From: CAZOWL01 sp964583605
GTDB lineage: Bacteria > Pseudomonadota > Gammaproteobacteria > Chromatiales > Chromatiaceae
Direction of reading: 5' to 3'
DNA length: 24,051 nucleotides
Assembly: GCA_964583605.1 (NCBI GenBank)
Contig: CAZOWL010000069.1
Location: 1 to 24,051, forward strand
The first letter of the stretch is position 1. Each line of letters starts with the position of its first letter. The notes below the pieces were generated by a model. It saw only the letters and a list, made by a program, of their open reading frames with translations, did no database searches and had not been told where the DNA came from. This document shows positions 1 through 8,673 of this stretch, in pieces. Position numbers and translations under genes: made by a program.

Positions 1-5
1 GATGA

Positions 6-668
6 CTATCGTGCTAAGGTCATCTTCGGCTGAACATTTATATTCGCTCGCCCTGCGGTGCAGCCGCTGTCCTTGAAGAGCTCGTAACCGGCCACCGCAG
101 CCTCGCTCAGCGCGTCCTCATCGCCGAGCAGCCATTGGTCGAAGCGCGAGTTGGGGGTGACCAGCGTCTTCTCGAACTCGGCGATGGCCTCGGTCACCTT
201 GTCGATGTCGATGCCGTCTTCACCAAAGACCAGCCGGAACTCCCTCACGTAGCCGGGGATCGACTCGAGCACGCCGATCGCCAAGGTGTGCGTGAAGGCC
301 ATCTCGCCCGGGTTGGCGATCGGCCCGCCGGCCTGCTCCTTGAGGTCGGCGGCACGGCCATCCCAGAACTGGGCGACATTCAGGCTCGAATTGAGCACCG
401 TCGGCGCGTTGATCGGACCCTCTTGCCAGTTGTGCCCGATCGAGGTCTGCAGGTTGTCCGTCCCGCCCATGCTCAGGTTGTGGCAGGAGTTACAGGAGAT
501 GAAGCCCGATTTCGACAGCCTCGGGTCGAAATAGAGCTTCTTTCCAAGCTCGGCCTGGGCCAGGTTGATCTCCTGAGCCGGGCGGATCGGGGTGATCGGC
601 TCGCTGGCAAGAACCGTGGCCCAGGGCATCGCTGCGGCCAAGGCCGTGAAAAGAATCTTGTGTTTCAT
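6..668 (-). CDS. Di-haem cytochrome c peroxidase, truncated in the second haem motif
   Basis: This encodes the N-terminal two thirds of a periplasmic di-haem cytochrome c peroxidase (CcpA/MauG family), which reduces hydrogen peroxide using electrons from c-type cytochromes. The start is the ATG at 668, preceded by GGGAGG at 6-nt spacing. Residues 1-22 form a signal peptide. The first haem site is CNSCH at 59-63, followed by the family-typical stretches around GHNWQEGPINAPTVLN and PGEMAFT. The second haem motif should read CTxCH, but the protein reads SGCTA at 201-205 and then diverges into 15 unrelated residues and a stop. At 220 residues it falls about 100 short of the usual 320-340. Without the second haem it should be inactive, so I regard it as a broken gene. 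It lies 95 bp downstream of recQ on the same strand. The family call is secure; the cause of truncation (insertion, deletion or rearrangement) is inferred. Confidence 0.85.
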   Translation of the reverse strand: MKHKILFTALAAAMPWATVLASEPITPIRPAQEINLAQAELGKKLYFDPRLSKSGFISCNSCHNLSMGGTDNLQTSIGHNWQEGPINAPTVLNSSLNVAQFWDGRAADLKEQAGGPIANPGEMAFTHTLAIGVLESIPGYVREFRLVFGEDGIDIDKVTEAIAEFEKTLVTPNSRFDQWLLGDEDALSEAAVAGYELFKDSGCTAGRANINVQPKMTLAR

Positions 669-763
669 GCCGTGCCTCCCGATAACTGATTGAGGGCATG
701 CGACGATATGCCGCCAGTCCCCGGTCCTGGAAGATCGCACAGGCTTCGCCGAGTGGAAGCGGG

Positions 764-3061
764 TCAGCCCTGATCGGCCATCCCGGCGCGAATGCAGCGC
801 AGTATCCCGTAATCGTAGGCGCCGTCCAAGGCATCATAGACTGGCTTGAGCGCCTCGGGCGAGTCCGGGAGGAGCTGATCGAATGCGTTCTGAATCGTCC
901 GCAACTCGGTGTCATCGAGCCGCACGACATCGCGCACGGACAGCTCGCCCTCCTCGATACAGCGTGCGAGGTGGCTGTAGATCGTCGTCGGCTTGAGATC
1001 GCGGCGCGCGGCGAGATCCTCGACGCCCAAGCCCGAACGAAACAACTGCAGCGTCTCGCGTACCGTGGTCGTCAGCCCGAGATCCCGCATGCGGGCCTTC
1101 GGCGCCGTCTGATAGGGACGCGCATCCGGCAACAGCGGCAAGCCCTGCGGGCGGCCGTGCTCTGCCTCGTGCTCGGCGAGCACCTGCAAAAAGGCCTCGC
1201 CGAAGCGCTCGAGCTTGACGGCCCCTACACCGCTGATGCGGCCGAGCTCATCGGCGTTGCGCGGTCGGTACGTCACCATCTCGCGCAGCGTGGCGTCGTT
1301 GAAGACCATGTAAGGGGCGATGTCCTGCTCCGCGGCCAGCTCGCGACGGCGCAGCCGTAGCCGCTCCCAAAGCGCGTTCGCCTCTGGCTCCGTCGGCGCG
1401 GCAACTGGTGCCGCCCGCTCGCTCCGCTGGACCTGCCGGCGGTCGGGGTCGCGCCGGAAGCGGACCCTCTTCTCCCCGCGCAGCACCGGCCGACTCTGCT
1501 CGGTCAGGCGCAGGCCGCCATGGCCCTCGATGTCGACCTCGACCAGCCCCAGCGCGACCAGCTGCCGGTAGACGGACTTCCACTGATCGACGGTCAGCTC
1601 CTTGCCGATCCCGAAGGTACTGACCCGATCATGGCCGAAGCGGCGAATCCGCTCATGCTCCTTGCCGAGCAGCACGTCGCTGAGATAGCCAGCGCCGAAG
1701 CGCTGCCCGGTCCGATAGATGCAGGACATCGCCTTTTGCGCGGCCGTCGTGCCGTCCCAGGTCTCGACCGGCGACAGGCAGGTATCGCAGTTGCCACAGG
1801 GCAGATCCAAGCCCTCGCCGAAGTAGCGCAGCATCACCCGGCGGCGGCACTCGGTCGTCTCGCACAGGCCGATCAGCGCATTGAGCTTGTGCAGCTCGAC
1901 GCGCTTGAAGCGCTCCTCGGCCCCGGAGCGCTCGATGAACTGGCGCAGTGCAACGACATCGGACAGACCGTACGTCAGCCAGGCGTCGGCCGGCAGCCCA
2001 TCGCGCCCGGCGCGGCCGGTCTCCTGGTAGTAGGCCTCGACGCTCTTGGGCAGATCGACGTGGGCCACGAAGCGCACGTCCGGCTTGTCGATGCCCATGC
2101 CGAAGGCGATCGTCGCGCAGATGATCACGCCCTCACCGCGCAAGAACTCGGCCTGGTGGGCGCGGCGCTGCTCGGCGGGCATACCGGCGTGGTAAGCGAG
2201 TGCGTTGAAGCCCTGAGCGCGCAGGAAATCGGCCGTCTCCTCGACCTTGCGCCGCGACAGGCAATAGACGATGCCGGCATCGCCGGGGTGCTCGGTGCGC
2301 AGGAAGTTGAGCAGCTGCCGGCGCGGCTCGCGCTTCTCGACGATGCGATAGCGAATGTTTGGCCGGTCGAAGCTCGAGACGAACTGCGCCGCCCCTTCGA
2401 GACCAAGCCGGGAGATGATCTCGCCGCGGGTTGGGGCATCGGCCGTGGCCGTCAGCGCGACGCGCGGCACACGTGGCCAGCGCTCGTGCAGCCGATTGAG
2501 CTGAATGTACTCGGGCCGGAAGTCATGGCCCCATTGCGAGACGCAGTGCGCCTCATCGATCGCAAAGAGCGCGATCGCGACACGATCCAATAGGGCCAAG
2601 AAGCGGTCCGTCAGCAGGCGCTCCGGCGCGACATAGAGCAGATCAAGCTCGCCGGCCAGCAGCCCGTGCTCCACGCGCGCCTGGTCATCGGGCAGCAGAG
2701 ACGAATTCAGGAACGCGGCCCGCACGCCGAGCTGACGCAGGGCATCGACCTGGTCCTGCATCAGAGCGATCAGCGGGGAGACGATGATCGCGGTGCCCGC
2801 TCGTAGCAACGCGGGGATCTGATAGCAAAGCGACTTGCCGCCGCCGGTCGGCATCAGGACGAGCGCATCGCCACCCGCCGTCACGTGCTCGACGATCCGC
2901 TCCTGCGCACCGCGGAAGCTGGAGTAGCCGAACACGCGGCTCAGCACGCCGGCCGCATCCGACCGCGCCGCGGCGGACGATACCGCTCTCGCGCGAGCGT
3001 CGGCGGCGACCGATGTAAGCTCTCGCGCGGGCGCATCGGCTGAGACTTCGGCTGACTTCAT
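764..3061 (-). CDS. recQ: ATP-dependent DNA helicase RecQ
   Basis: This is a superfamily 2 3'-5' DNA helicase acting in recombination and replication-fork repair. Counting from the GTG at 3070 (768 residues), Walker A is MPTGGGKS at 73-80, the DEAH box 172-175, LTATA 206-210, and the arginine-finger motif QETGRAGRDG about 349-358. The zinc cysteines are C408, C425, C428 and C431, followed by a winged-helix RQC region (about 435-540), an HRDC domain (about 562-640) and an extra helical C-terminus (about 660-735) that E. coli RecQ (609 residues) lacks. I prefer the ATG at 3061 (765 residues), because AGG stands 8 nt upstream, whereas GTG at 3070 has no clear site. That AGG is the last three bases of a dispersed repeat ending at 3070. 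The N-terminal 40 residues are Ala/Arg-rich and probably disordered. The function call is firm; the exact start is less so. Confidence 0.97.
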   Translation of the reverse strand: MKSAEVSADAPARELTSVAADARARAVSSAAARSDAAGVLSRVFGYSSFRGAQERIVEHVTAGGDALVLMPTGGGKSLCYQIPALLRAGTAIIVSPLIALMQDQVDALRQLGVRAAFLNSSLLPDDQARVEHGLLAGELDLLYVAPERLLTDRFLALLDRVAIALFAIDEAHCVSQWGHDFRPEYIQLNRLHERWPRVPRVALTATADAPTRGEIISRLGLEGAAQFVSSFDRPNIRYRIVEKREPRRQLLNFLRTEHPGDAGIVYCLSRRKVEETADFLRAQGFNALAYHAGMPAEQRRAHQAEFLRGEGVIICATIAFGMGIDKPDVRFVAHVDLPKSVEAYYQETGRAGRDGLPADAWLTYGLSDVVALRQFIERSGAEERFKRVELHKLNALIGLCETTECRRRVMLRYFGEGLDLPCGNCDTCLSPVETWDGTTAAQKAMSCIYRTGQRFGAGYLSDVLLGKEHERIRRFGHDRVSTFGIGKELTVDQWKSVYRQLVALGLVEVDIEGHGGLRLTEQSRPVLRGEKRVRFRRDPDRRQVQRSERAAPVAAPTEPEANALWERLRLRRRELAAEQDIAPYMVFNDATLREMVTYRPRNADELGRISGVGAVKLERFGEAFLQVLAEHEAEHGRPQGLPLLPDARPYQTAPKARMRDLGLTTTVRETLQLFRSGLGVEDLAARRDLKPTTIYSHLARCIEEGELSVRDVVRLDDTELRTIQNAFDQLLPDSPEALKPVYDALDGAYDYGILRCIRAGMADQG

Positions 3062-3069
3062 GCAATGCA

Positions 3070-3192
3070 CCTAACGATCATGGGGCGAGCCGAGCCACCC
3101 CGGACCATGACATGTCGCCTCGCCCCTGATCGTTCCCTCACCCCAACCCTCTCCCAGAGGGCGAGGGGGCAAACGTGCTCCGCGAATTTCAT
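3070..3192 (-). repeat. Dispersed 123-bp intergenic element, copy A
   Basis: Read on the minus strand, the element starts ATGMAATTCGCGRAGCACG, continues with CTCCCTCGCCCT-like and GGGAGAGGGTTGGGGTGAGGG-like tracts, and ends GATCGTTAGG. The copy at 9636-9758 has the same length (123 bp), the same ends and the same central tracts. The second half is an imperfect hairpin: AACGATCAGGGGCGAGG pairs with the tail ending CCATGATCGTT. The tail ends just upstream of recQ and supplies its AGG ribosome-binding bases. Confidence 0.8.
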
Positions 3193-3240
3193 GGTAACGA
3201 TCATGGGGGCGAGGGAGCGAACGTGCTGCGCGAATTTCAT
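3193..3240 (-). repeat. 48-bp internally deleted copy of the dispersed element, in tandem with copy A
   Basis: Read on the minus strand it starts with the element head (ATGAAATTCGCGCAGCACG), runs into CTCCCTCGCCC, then jumps to the element tail (CATGATCGTTACC) and abuts the head of copy A. It therefore looks like a miniature derivative with the middle deleted. The 200 bases from 3241 to the next gene show no gene or clear signal. Confidence 0.7.
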
Positions 3241-3440
3241 CGTAAAGAGCCGTGCCGACCCCAGGGCCTGCGGTCAGTGCGAACCGCTTCAAGGCGCGTT
3301 GGATGGATGAGCAAACGATCAGGGACTCGCGAGCAGCAGTATCGCCGCCGCTCATCGGCCCATTCTAGCCAACAGCGGGCAACCCTCGAAATTGCCCTGA
3401 CCGCCTGCGCGATTTAACATCTCAGGCGATACAGGATCTC

Positions 3441-6400
3441 TTGCCCCGAATCGCCGATCGCGCCACGCGCTGCTGCCGGCAAAGAAAGGCGCAACGGCCC
3501 CGCCGCCAACGCAGACCGACTGAGCTTGATCGAGACACCGTCACCCTCCCGCTCCGCCACGCCGGCGCAGACGGCATAAGCGCCGTGTCTACGGCCGTGG
3601 CCAAGGCCTTCCGGCAGCAGGTACTGAAGCCTGCCGAAGGCCGCTTCCTCTTCCACCCGCGCGCCATCGAGCGCCTCATCGAGGAGCAGCTCGGCACGCG
3701 CCTGCTCGGCATTTCGGTGCCGGATCTCCCCTATTACTTGATGCCTAGAGCCGATTTCCTGCAGGGACTGGAGAGCGAGAACGCCGAGGCCTTGTCGGTG
3801 ATCGAGGGGCTAACCCTACCGAACTACGTGATCTTGCTGCCGACGCCCCCTGAGCAGGGCCTCGGGGAGGCCAGCCTGCGGCGACTGCGGCTCGACTACT
3901 GGGCACGCGCGTTCGAGGCCGAGGTGGCCCGCGCCTGGCAGAACACGCGCGAAGACGATCAGGACTTCGACCAATACGGTGCGACAGCGCTGCGGGCGCT
4001 GATCGGGGAGCACGCCTACAACGAGGTGTGCGAGGTGCTCGCCCGCGACGGCGTCACGCTGCCGATTTGGGAGGATGACCTGATCTGCCGCAGCTTCGTC
4101 GCCATGGTCGTGCGGTTGCGCTATTTCGCGCCCGGTGCCCGCGGCTTCTTCTTTCCGGCCATCCGGGTCTGGGACCAGGTGGACGACTGGCTCGCCGCGA
4201 GCGGCCTGGACCTGCCCGAGCCGCGGCCGACCAACAGGCTGCCGATGCTCATGGTCAAGAGTCGCCCTGGTGCGGCGGATCGGCTGCCCGAGCCGCCATT
4301 GCTGCCGACCGCCTTACCGTTCGGTGACTCGGACCCGGACCTGCCGCAGGCGCTCGAGGCAATGGCACAGCGCCCCGGGCTCAGCGCGCGAGACGACCAT
4401 GGCCAGGCGAGTGAGGATACCCCAATTCCCCGGACGGCGATCGAGCAGCACCTGCTCGCCGCGCTGCGGCGGGGCTCGCGTCTGCGCCGACATCCAGACT
4501 GGACGCGACGCCTGCGCACCACTGTCCGCTCCTGGTATCGGCGGTCGCTGGGTCGAGCCTTGCTGAATCTCGGTCCGAACGCCAGCAGGCATGCGCTGCG
4601 CCCGGCGGCTCAAACCCCGGGCACGGATCGCCCGGGCACGGATCGCTGGGCGGCGACCGGCCGGCGCGAGCGCGCGCTGGTCGCCGCTTTCGAAGAGCGT
4701 ATCGCGTCGGCGCAACGGGCCGAATTCGACGGCCGTTACGCGGCGGCCTTGCGCGCACTGGGGACCGCTCGACGTCTGGCGCGACGCCTGACCCGATCCG
4801 CGGGTTCGCCCATCGACTGCGTCGAGACGGCCATCGCGGAGCGAGAGGCGGCGCTCGAGCAGCATCTTGCCGCCCAGCTCGCCGCGACCTGGAACCTGAG
4901 CCCCGCCATCGAGAACGAGCTCGAAGAGCTGGTCACCCGGTTGGCCAATGCCGATCGCAGCCCGCCTGGCTCGCCGCCGGCCCGAGCCGTGCTCCGGCAC
5001 CTCGAGCAAGTCCTGCCCGAGAAGCGTGGCGATTACTATCGTTTGCGCCTGACCCGCTGGCTGGCTCGCCCGGGCCGGCACCGCCTCCGCGAGATGTTGC
5101 CGTTCCAATCGCTGCTGAAGGCGTTGCGGGCCCTCGAGACGGCGCGCCAGAGGCTCGAAGAGCTCGACTGGTCGATGGCCGAGCTCGAACGCTTCGGCAA
5201 GACCCTCGCCCGTTTGACCGACCCCGTGGCCAGCCGGCTCGACGCCCAGCTCACGCCCCGGCTCGATCATGCCATGCGCGAGGCCGACTTCGTGCCACGC
5301 AACCATCGGGAGCGGGTTGCGGCGCAGAAGATGCGACTCGAGCTGCTCGATGTCATCAAGCGGCGCCGGCACCTCAAGTTCACCGATGTGCGCGATGTCG
5401 TCGCCCGAAACATCCTGCGCCTGCCGGACCCGACGCTGGACGAGATCCTGCGCGGCAACCGCCTCAAACGCTTCGACCGCGCGGCGAGCCGCGCACTGCC
5501 CGGGGTCTACCGGCCGGGCGAGCTCTACATCAGGGGTCTCCAGCAGCTCGGTGCGCCACTATTTGGCACCGCCCCGGGGCGCGCCATCTTGCGCCACCTG
5601 CTCCTGCCGTTCGGCGGTGCCGTGCTGGTGCTGAAGACGCTCGATCTGCTCGTTGAGCTCGTACCCCACAGCGGCGGCGTACACCTGACCACGCCTGTCA
5701 CGGTGGCGCTCGCCGGGACGCTCGTCAACCTCGCCGTCTACACGGGTCTGGGGCGACACCTGGCCCGATCGCTCTGGGCGGCGCTGGTGGGCGGGGCCCG
5801 CTTCCTGCTCTATGACGGCATACGGCAGTTGCTCCGCTGGGCCCCTGTCGCGCGCTTGATGAAGACCGGTCTCGTGCGGGGCCTGTGGCGGAACCTCACG
5901 GAACCAATGCTGATCGGCACGCTGCCGCTGATACCGATCATCGCGTTGGCGGTCTTCATCGACGAGGTCCCGATCGAGCCTGGCCTCTGGCTCGCCGGTC
6001 TCGCGTTCGCGCTCGGCACGCTGGCGCGCAACACGCCGGCCGGGCGGCGCTTCCTCGACGACCTCACGACTGGCATCGGCCTGTACCTGCGGCGGATCAA
6101 TCAGGCCCTGTTCATCGGCCTGATCCAGCAGTTGCTTTACCTGTTCAAGGAGATGATGCGGCGCTTTGCACAGCTCCTGCATCGCGTCGATGAGGCCTTG
6201 ACCCATCACGTGGGCGAACGCCGCGTCAGCTTCGTGCTCAAGGCGGTGCTGGCCCCGATCTGGCGCCTCGCCGAGGCCCTGATCGAGTTCTACGTGACCG
6301 TACTGGTCGAGCCACAAGTCAACCCCGTCAAGCATTTCCCGATCGTCACGGTGGGACACAAGCTGCTGTTGCCATTCCTGCCCGCGATCACGGCCGCCTT

Positions 6401-7301
6401 CCTCGATATCAGTGAATCGATCCTGCCGAAGATCATCGCCTACCCGCTCGTGACGCTGACGATCGCGCTGCTACCGGGCCTGTTCGGCTTCCTCGTCTGG
6501 GAGCTGAAGGAGAACTGGCGGCTCTATCAGGCCAACCATGAGGGCGGCCTCGTCGGTAGCGACACCGACGCGGAAACCGAGATGGCCGTCGGGCGCGCGG
6601 CGGTCGGGGCCCACGGCGAGACGATGAAGGGCCTGATGATGCGCGGCTTTCACAGCGGCACACTGCCGAAGGGCTTCGACCGCCTGCGCAAGGTCATCCG
6701 CGAGGAGATTCAAACGCAAACGCCGCTTGCCAAGCGCCTGCGCCGCGCGCAGCGGCACCTGGAGGAGGTCCAGTACGCCATCTGTGTCTTCTTCGAGCGC
6801 GAGCTGACCTTCGCGCTCCGTGAGCATTGCGGCCGCCCCGACAGCACGCTCGGCGGAGTCGAGACGGGCCGACCGCGCATCGCCACCAATCTGGTGGAGC
6901 TCCAGGCACGCATCTATGCTAGGTTCCCGCAAGGCGCGACGGACACTGAAGATCCGCCGTCTGAGCCGGATCCCGTCTCCCTCTGCGTGCGCATCTCCTA
7001 CTCCTACCAAGAGCGCGGTATCCAGATGGCAGTCGAGCTAAAGGGACCAGTCGAGGCCATCGATGCGCGAAGCTGGTCGCTCATCCAGGACGACCTGTGC
7101 CTGTTCGCCGTCCGCAGCGACGCCGACCCCCGCCGCTCGGAGCTGGCCCTGCCCCCGCTGACGGGGCACGGAGGCCACGCAAGTGGCAGTGCAAAGTTGG
7201 CCGTCCTGGACGAGTGTGCCAAAACCTCACACGCCGCGGACGATCTCGGGCGAGAGCCCGCCACCGGCGATGACAGCCAGCGCGCGGCGCCCTGTCCGTG
7301 A
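3441..7301 (+). CDS. Very large membrane protein of unknown function
   Basis: I do not recognise a family for this 1286-residue protein. Residues 1-300 look soluble. Residues 300-690 are very rich in Arg, Ala, Leu and Glu and probably helical or coiled, with a proline/glycine-rich linker around 385-405. Hydrophobic segments that could span the membrane lie near 717-740, 750-770, 823-842, 848-862, 970-990 and 998-1020. The C-terminal 260 residues are again soluble, with a Gly/Ser/Asp-rich tail. The frame is open from 3369. The proposed start is TTG at 3441, with AGGA 4 nt upstream; GTG at 3585 is an alternative, and no ATG occurs before residue 101. The gene stands alone, with recQ divergent on the left and the acetyltransferase convergent on the right. 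That the frame is coding is convincing from its length and composition; the function is unknown. Confidence 0.85.
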   Translation: MPRIADRATRCCRQRKAQRPRRQRRPTELDRDTVTLPLRHAGADGISAVSTAVAKAFRQQVLKPAEGRFLFHPRAIERLIEEQLGTRLLGISVPDLPYYLMPRADFLQGLESENAEALSVIEGLTLPNYVILLPTPPEQGLGEASLRRLRLDYWARAFEAEVARAWQNTREDDQDFDQYGATALRALIGEHAYNEVCEVLARDGVTLPIWEDDLICRSFVAMVVRLRYFAPGARGFFFPAIRVWDQVDDWLAASGLDLPEPRPTNRLPMLMVKSRPGAADRLPEPPLLPTALPFGDSDPDLPQALEAMAQRPGLSARDDHGQASEDTPIPRTAIEQHLLAALRRGSRLRRHPDWTRRLRTTVRSWYRRSLGRALLNLGPNASRHALRPAAQTPGTDRPGTDRWAATGRRERALVAAFEERIASAQRAEFDGRYAAALRALGTARRLARRLTRSAGSPIDCVETAIAEREAALEQHLAAQLAATWNLSPAIENELEELVTRLANADRSPPGSPPARAVLRHLEQVLPEKRGDYYRLRLTRWLARPGRHRLREMLPFQSLLKALRALETARQRLEELDWSMAELERFGKTLARLTDPVASRLDAQLTPRLDHAMREADFVPRNHRERVAAQKMRLELLDVIKRRRHLKFTDVRDVVARNILRLPDPTLDEILRGNRLKRFDRAASRALPGVYRPGELYIRGLQQLGAPLFGTAPGRAILRHLLLPFGGAVLVLKTLDLLVELVPHSGGVHLTTPVTVALAGTLVNLAVYTGLGRHLARSLWAALVGGARFLLYDGIRQLLRWAPVARLMKTGLVRGLWRNLTEPMLIGTLPLIPIIALAVFIDEVPIEPGLWLAGLAFALGTLARNTPAGRRFLDDLTTGIGLYLRRINQALFIGLIQQLLYLFKEMMRRFAQLLHRVDEALTHHVGERRVSFVLKAVLAPIWRLAEALIEFYVTVLVEPQVNPVKHFPIVTVGHKLLLPFLPAITAAFLDISESILPKIIAYPLVTLTIALLPGLFGFLVWELKENWRLYQANHEGGLVGSDTDAETEMAVGRAAVGAHGETMKGLMMRGFHSGTLPKGFDRLRKVIREEIQTQTPLAKRLRRAQRHLEEVQYAICVFFERELTFALREHCGRPDSTLGGVETGRPRIATNLVELQARIYARFPQGATDTEDPPSEPDPVSLCVRISYSYQERGIQMAVELKGPVEAIDARSWSLIQDDLCLFAVRSDADPRRSELALPPLTGHGGHASGSAKLAVLDECAKTSHAADDLGREPATGDDSQRAAPCP

Positions 7302-7470
7302 CACCCCTGTGCGAAGCGGATCCTTTGGCGTCCTCAGGAAAGGCTGGCCGTTGCTGGGATCCTGCCCCGAGCTGTGCCACGGGCGAGCATCTCGGCTCCG
7401 TATCCGAGGATGGAGGGAAACGACTCGATCAAAGGCGTCGACGAATCCACCGGACCGCGGCGCATCGGCA

Positions 7471-8469
7471 TCAAAGATACAGCCGCTGCAGCTCCAGCGC
7501 AGCGCCCGCCTGCCCCCAGATCGTCTCGAATTGGCGCTGCAGGATGCGGGTCCGGGCCGGATCGGCGAAATCGACGAGCGACCGCGTCGGGACGGCACGG
7601 CGGCGCTGGAAGTAGGCCTGATCGTCGACGAGCAGAAAGGCGTCGCAGTCCTCAGCGAGCTCCTCGGGGACCATCGCGATGCGCATCGACGACGTCAAGC
7701 GGCGGGCCAGCTCGATCAGGCGCAGGCTGCGGCGGATCGCGGACTCGGCATCGACGACGAGGACCCGCACCGGAAGATGACCGGAGCGCTCGACAGCCAA
7801 TTGCCGAAGCGCTTGCAGGAAGGCGGGTTGGTCGTAGAACTCCGGCTCCAGGCTTGGGGCCAGCAGGCTGAGCGTACGGCGTGCTTGGCCGGCCATCGCC
7901 GCGATGGCTTCTGCGGCCTGGCCAGGGCCCTCTAGCTGCAGCACGCCAGCGTCACGGCCGAGTACCCGAGCGGCCAGATTGGAGGCGGGCGTGACCTCGG
8001 GCTCGTCGAGGCGCATCCGCTGGTGGGGCATGCCGGCCTCGTCGAAGATCTCGCCATGGGGTTGGAAACCGAAGCCGCGATACAGGTCGACGACGGGCAG
8101 CTGCGCATCGAGATACGGCGTCGGAAAGCCCTCTTCCGCCGCAACGCGCAGGACCCGCGAGAGCAACGCGCGACCCGCACCGCGGCCGCGCCAAGGTTTC
8201 AGGACCGCGATACGCCCGATCTGACCTGACGGCAGAAGCCGACAGGTGCCGATCGGTTGTCTGTCGGCATCCTCGGCGAGCAGATGCACCGCCTCGGCAT
8301 CGAGGCCATCCCATTCCAGTTCGGCAGGTACCGACTGCTCGATAATGAAGACGACGCGGCGGACCGCCTTCAGTGCGATCTGATCTTGCTCCCAATCCGC
8401 ACGCCGAACGCTGAAGGGGGGCATGCCATCGCTGTCGCTGATATCGCTCATTTGGGATGCAATTGTCAT
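7471..8469 (-). CDS. GNAT-family N-acetyltransferase with an additional C-terminal domain
   Basis: The first 150 residues form a GCN5-related acetyltransferase domain, which transfers acetyl groups from acetyl-CoA. The coenzyme-binding core RIAVLKPWRGRGAGRALL starts near residue 86, followed by the conserved LDAQLPVVDLYRGFGF, as in ElaA-like enzymes. Residues about 165-332 make a second alpha/beta domain with LLAPSLEPEFYD, VRVLVVD and DAFLLVDDQAYFQRR, faintly reminiscent of phospholipase D-like folds but without an HKD motif. I chose ATG at 8469, which has GGGG 6 nt upstream; ATG at 8448 is possible. At 332 residues it is about twice the size of a plain GNAT enzyme. It converges on the large membrane-protein gene and diverges from the Gly/Pro-rich protein gene, sharing a 204-bp upstream region with it. 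The substrate cannot be told from sequence. Confidence 0.88.
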   Translation of the reverse strand: MTIASQMSDISDSDGMPPFSVRRADWEQDQIALKAVRRVVFIIEQSVPAELEWDGLDAEAVHLLAEDADRQPIGTCRLLPSGQIGRIAVLKPWRGRGAGRALLSRVLRVAAEEGFPTPYLDAQLPVVDLYRGFGFQPHGEIFDEAGMPHQRMRLDEPEVTPASNLAARVLGRDAGVLQLEGPGQAAEAIAAMAGQARRTLSLLAPSLEPEFYDQPAFLQALRQLAVERSGHLPVRVLVVDAESAIRRSLRLIELARRLTSSMRIAMVPEELAEDCDAFLLVDDQAYFQRRRAVPTRSLVDFADPARTRILQRQFETIWGQAGAALELQRLYL

Positions 8470-8673
8470 CAACGACCCCGCAGACGGGAAGCGCACAACA
8501 CTCGCGGCCTCACGGCTACCAGTCTACACCCGGAGCCCGCCAACGACCGGGCCAAAAACGACCCAATCGCTTGGCACAGACCGGCGCTTTCGGCCATCGA
8601 CCAGCTGGCCTACACTGGGCTACCCCCTGGTCGGACTCTTCCCACCAGGATTCTTCAACCCAGGAGTAACTCG

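Noticed and set aside
1520..2593. 357-codon plus-strand frame opposite recQ
   Set aside because: It lies entirely antisense to conserved helicase motifs; no independent evidence of coding.
8571..8587. Sigma-54-like promoter TTGGCAC upstream of the Gly/Pro/Tyr-rich gene
   Set aside because: The -24 half matches but no GC falls at the required 12-bp offset; the -12 half reads GGCGC with wrong spacing.
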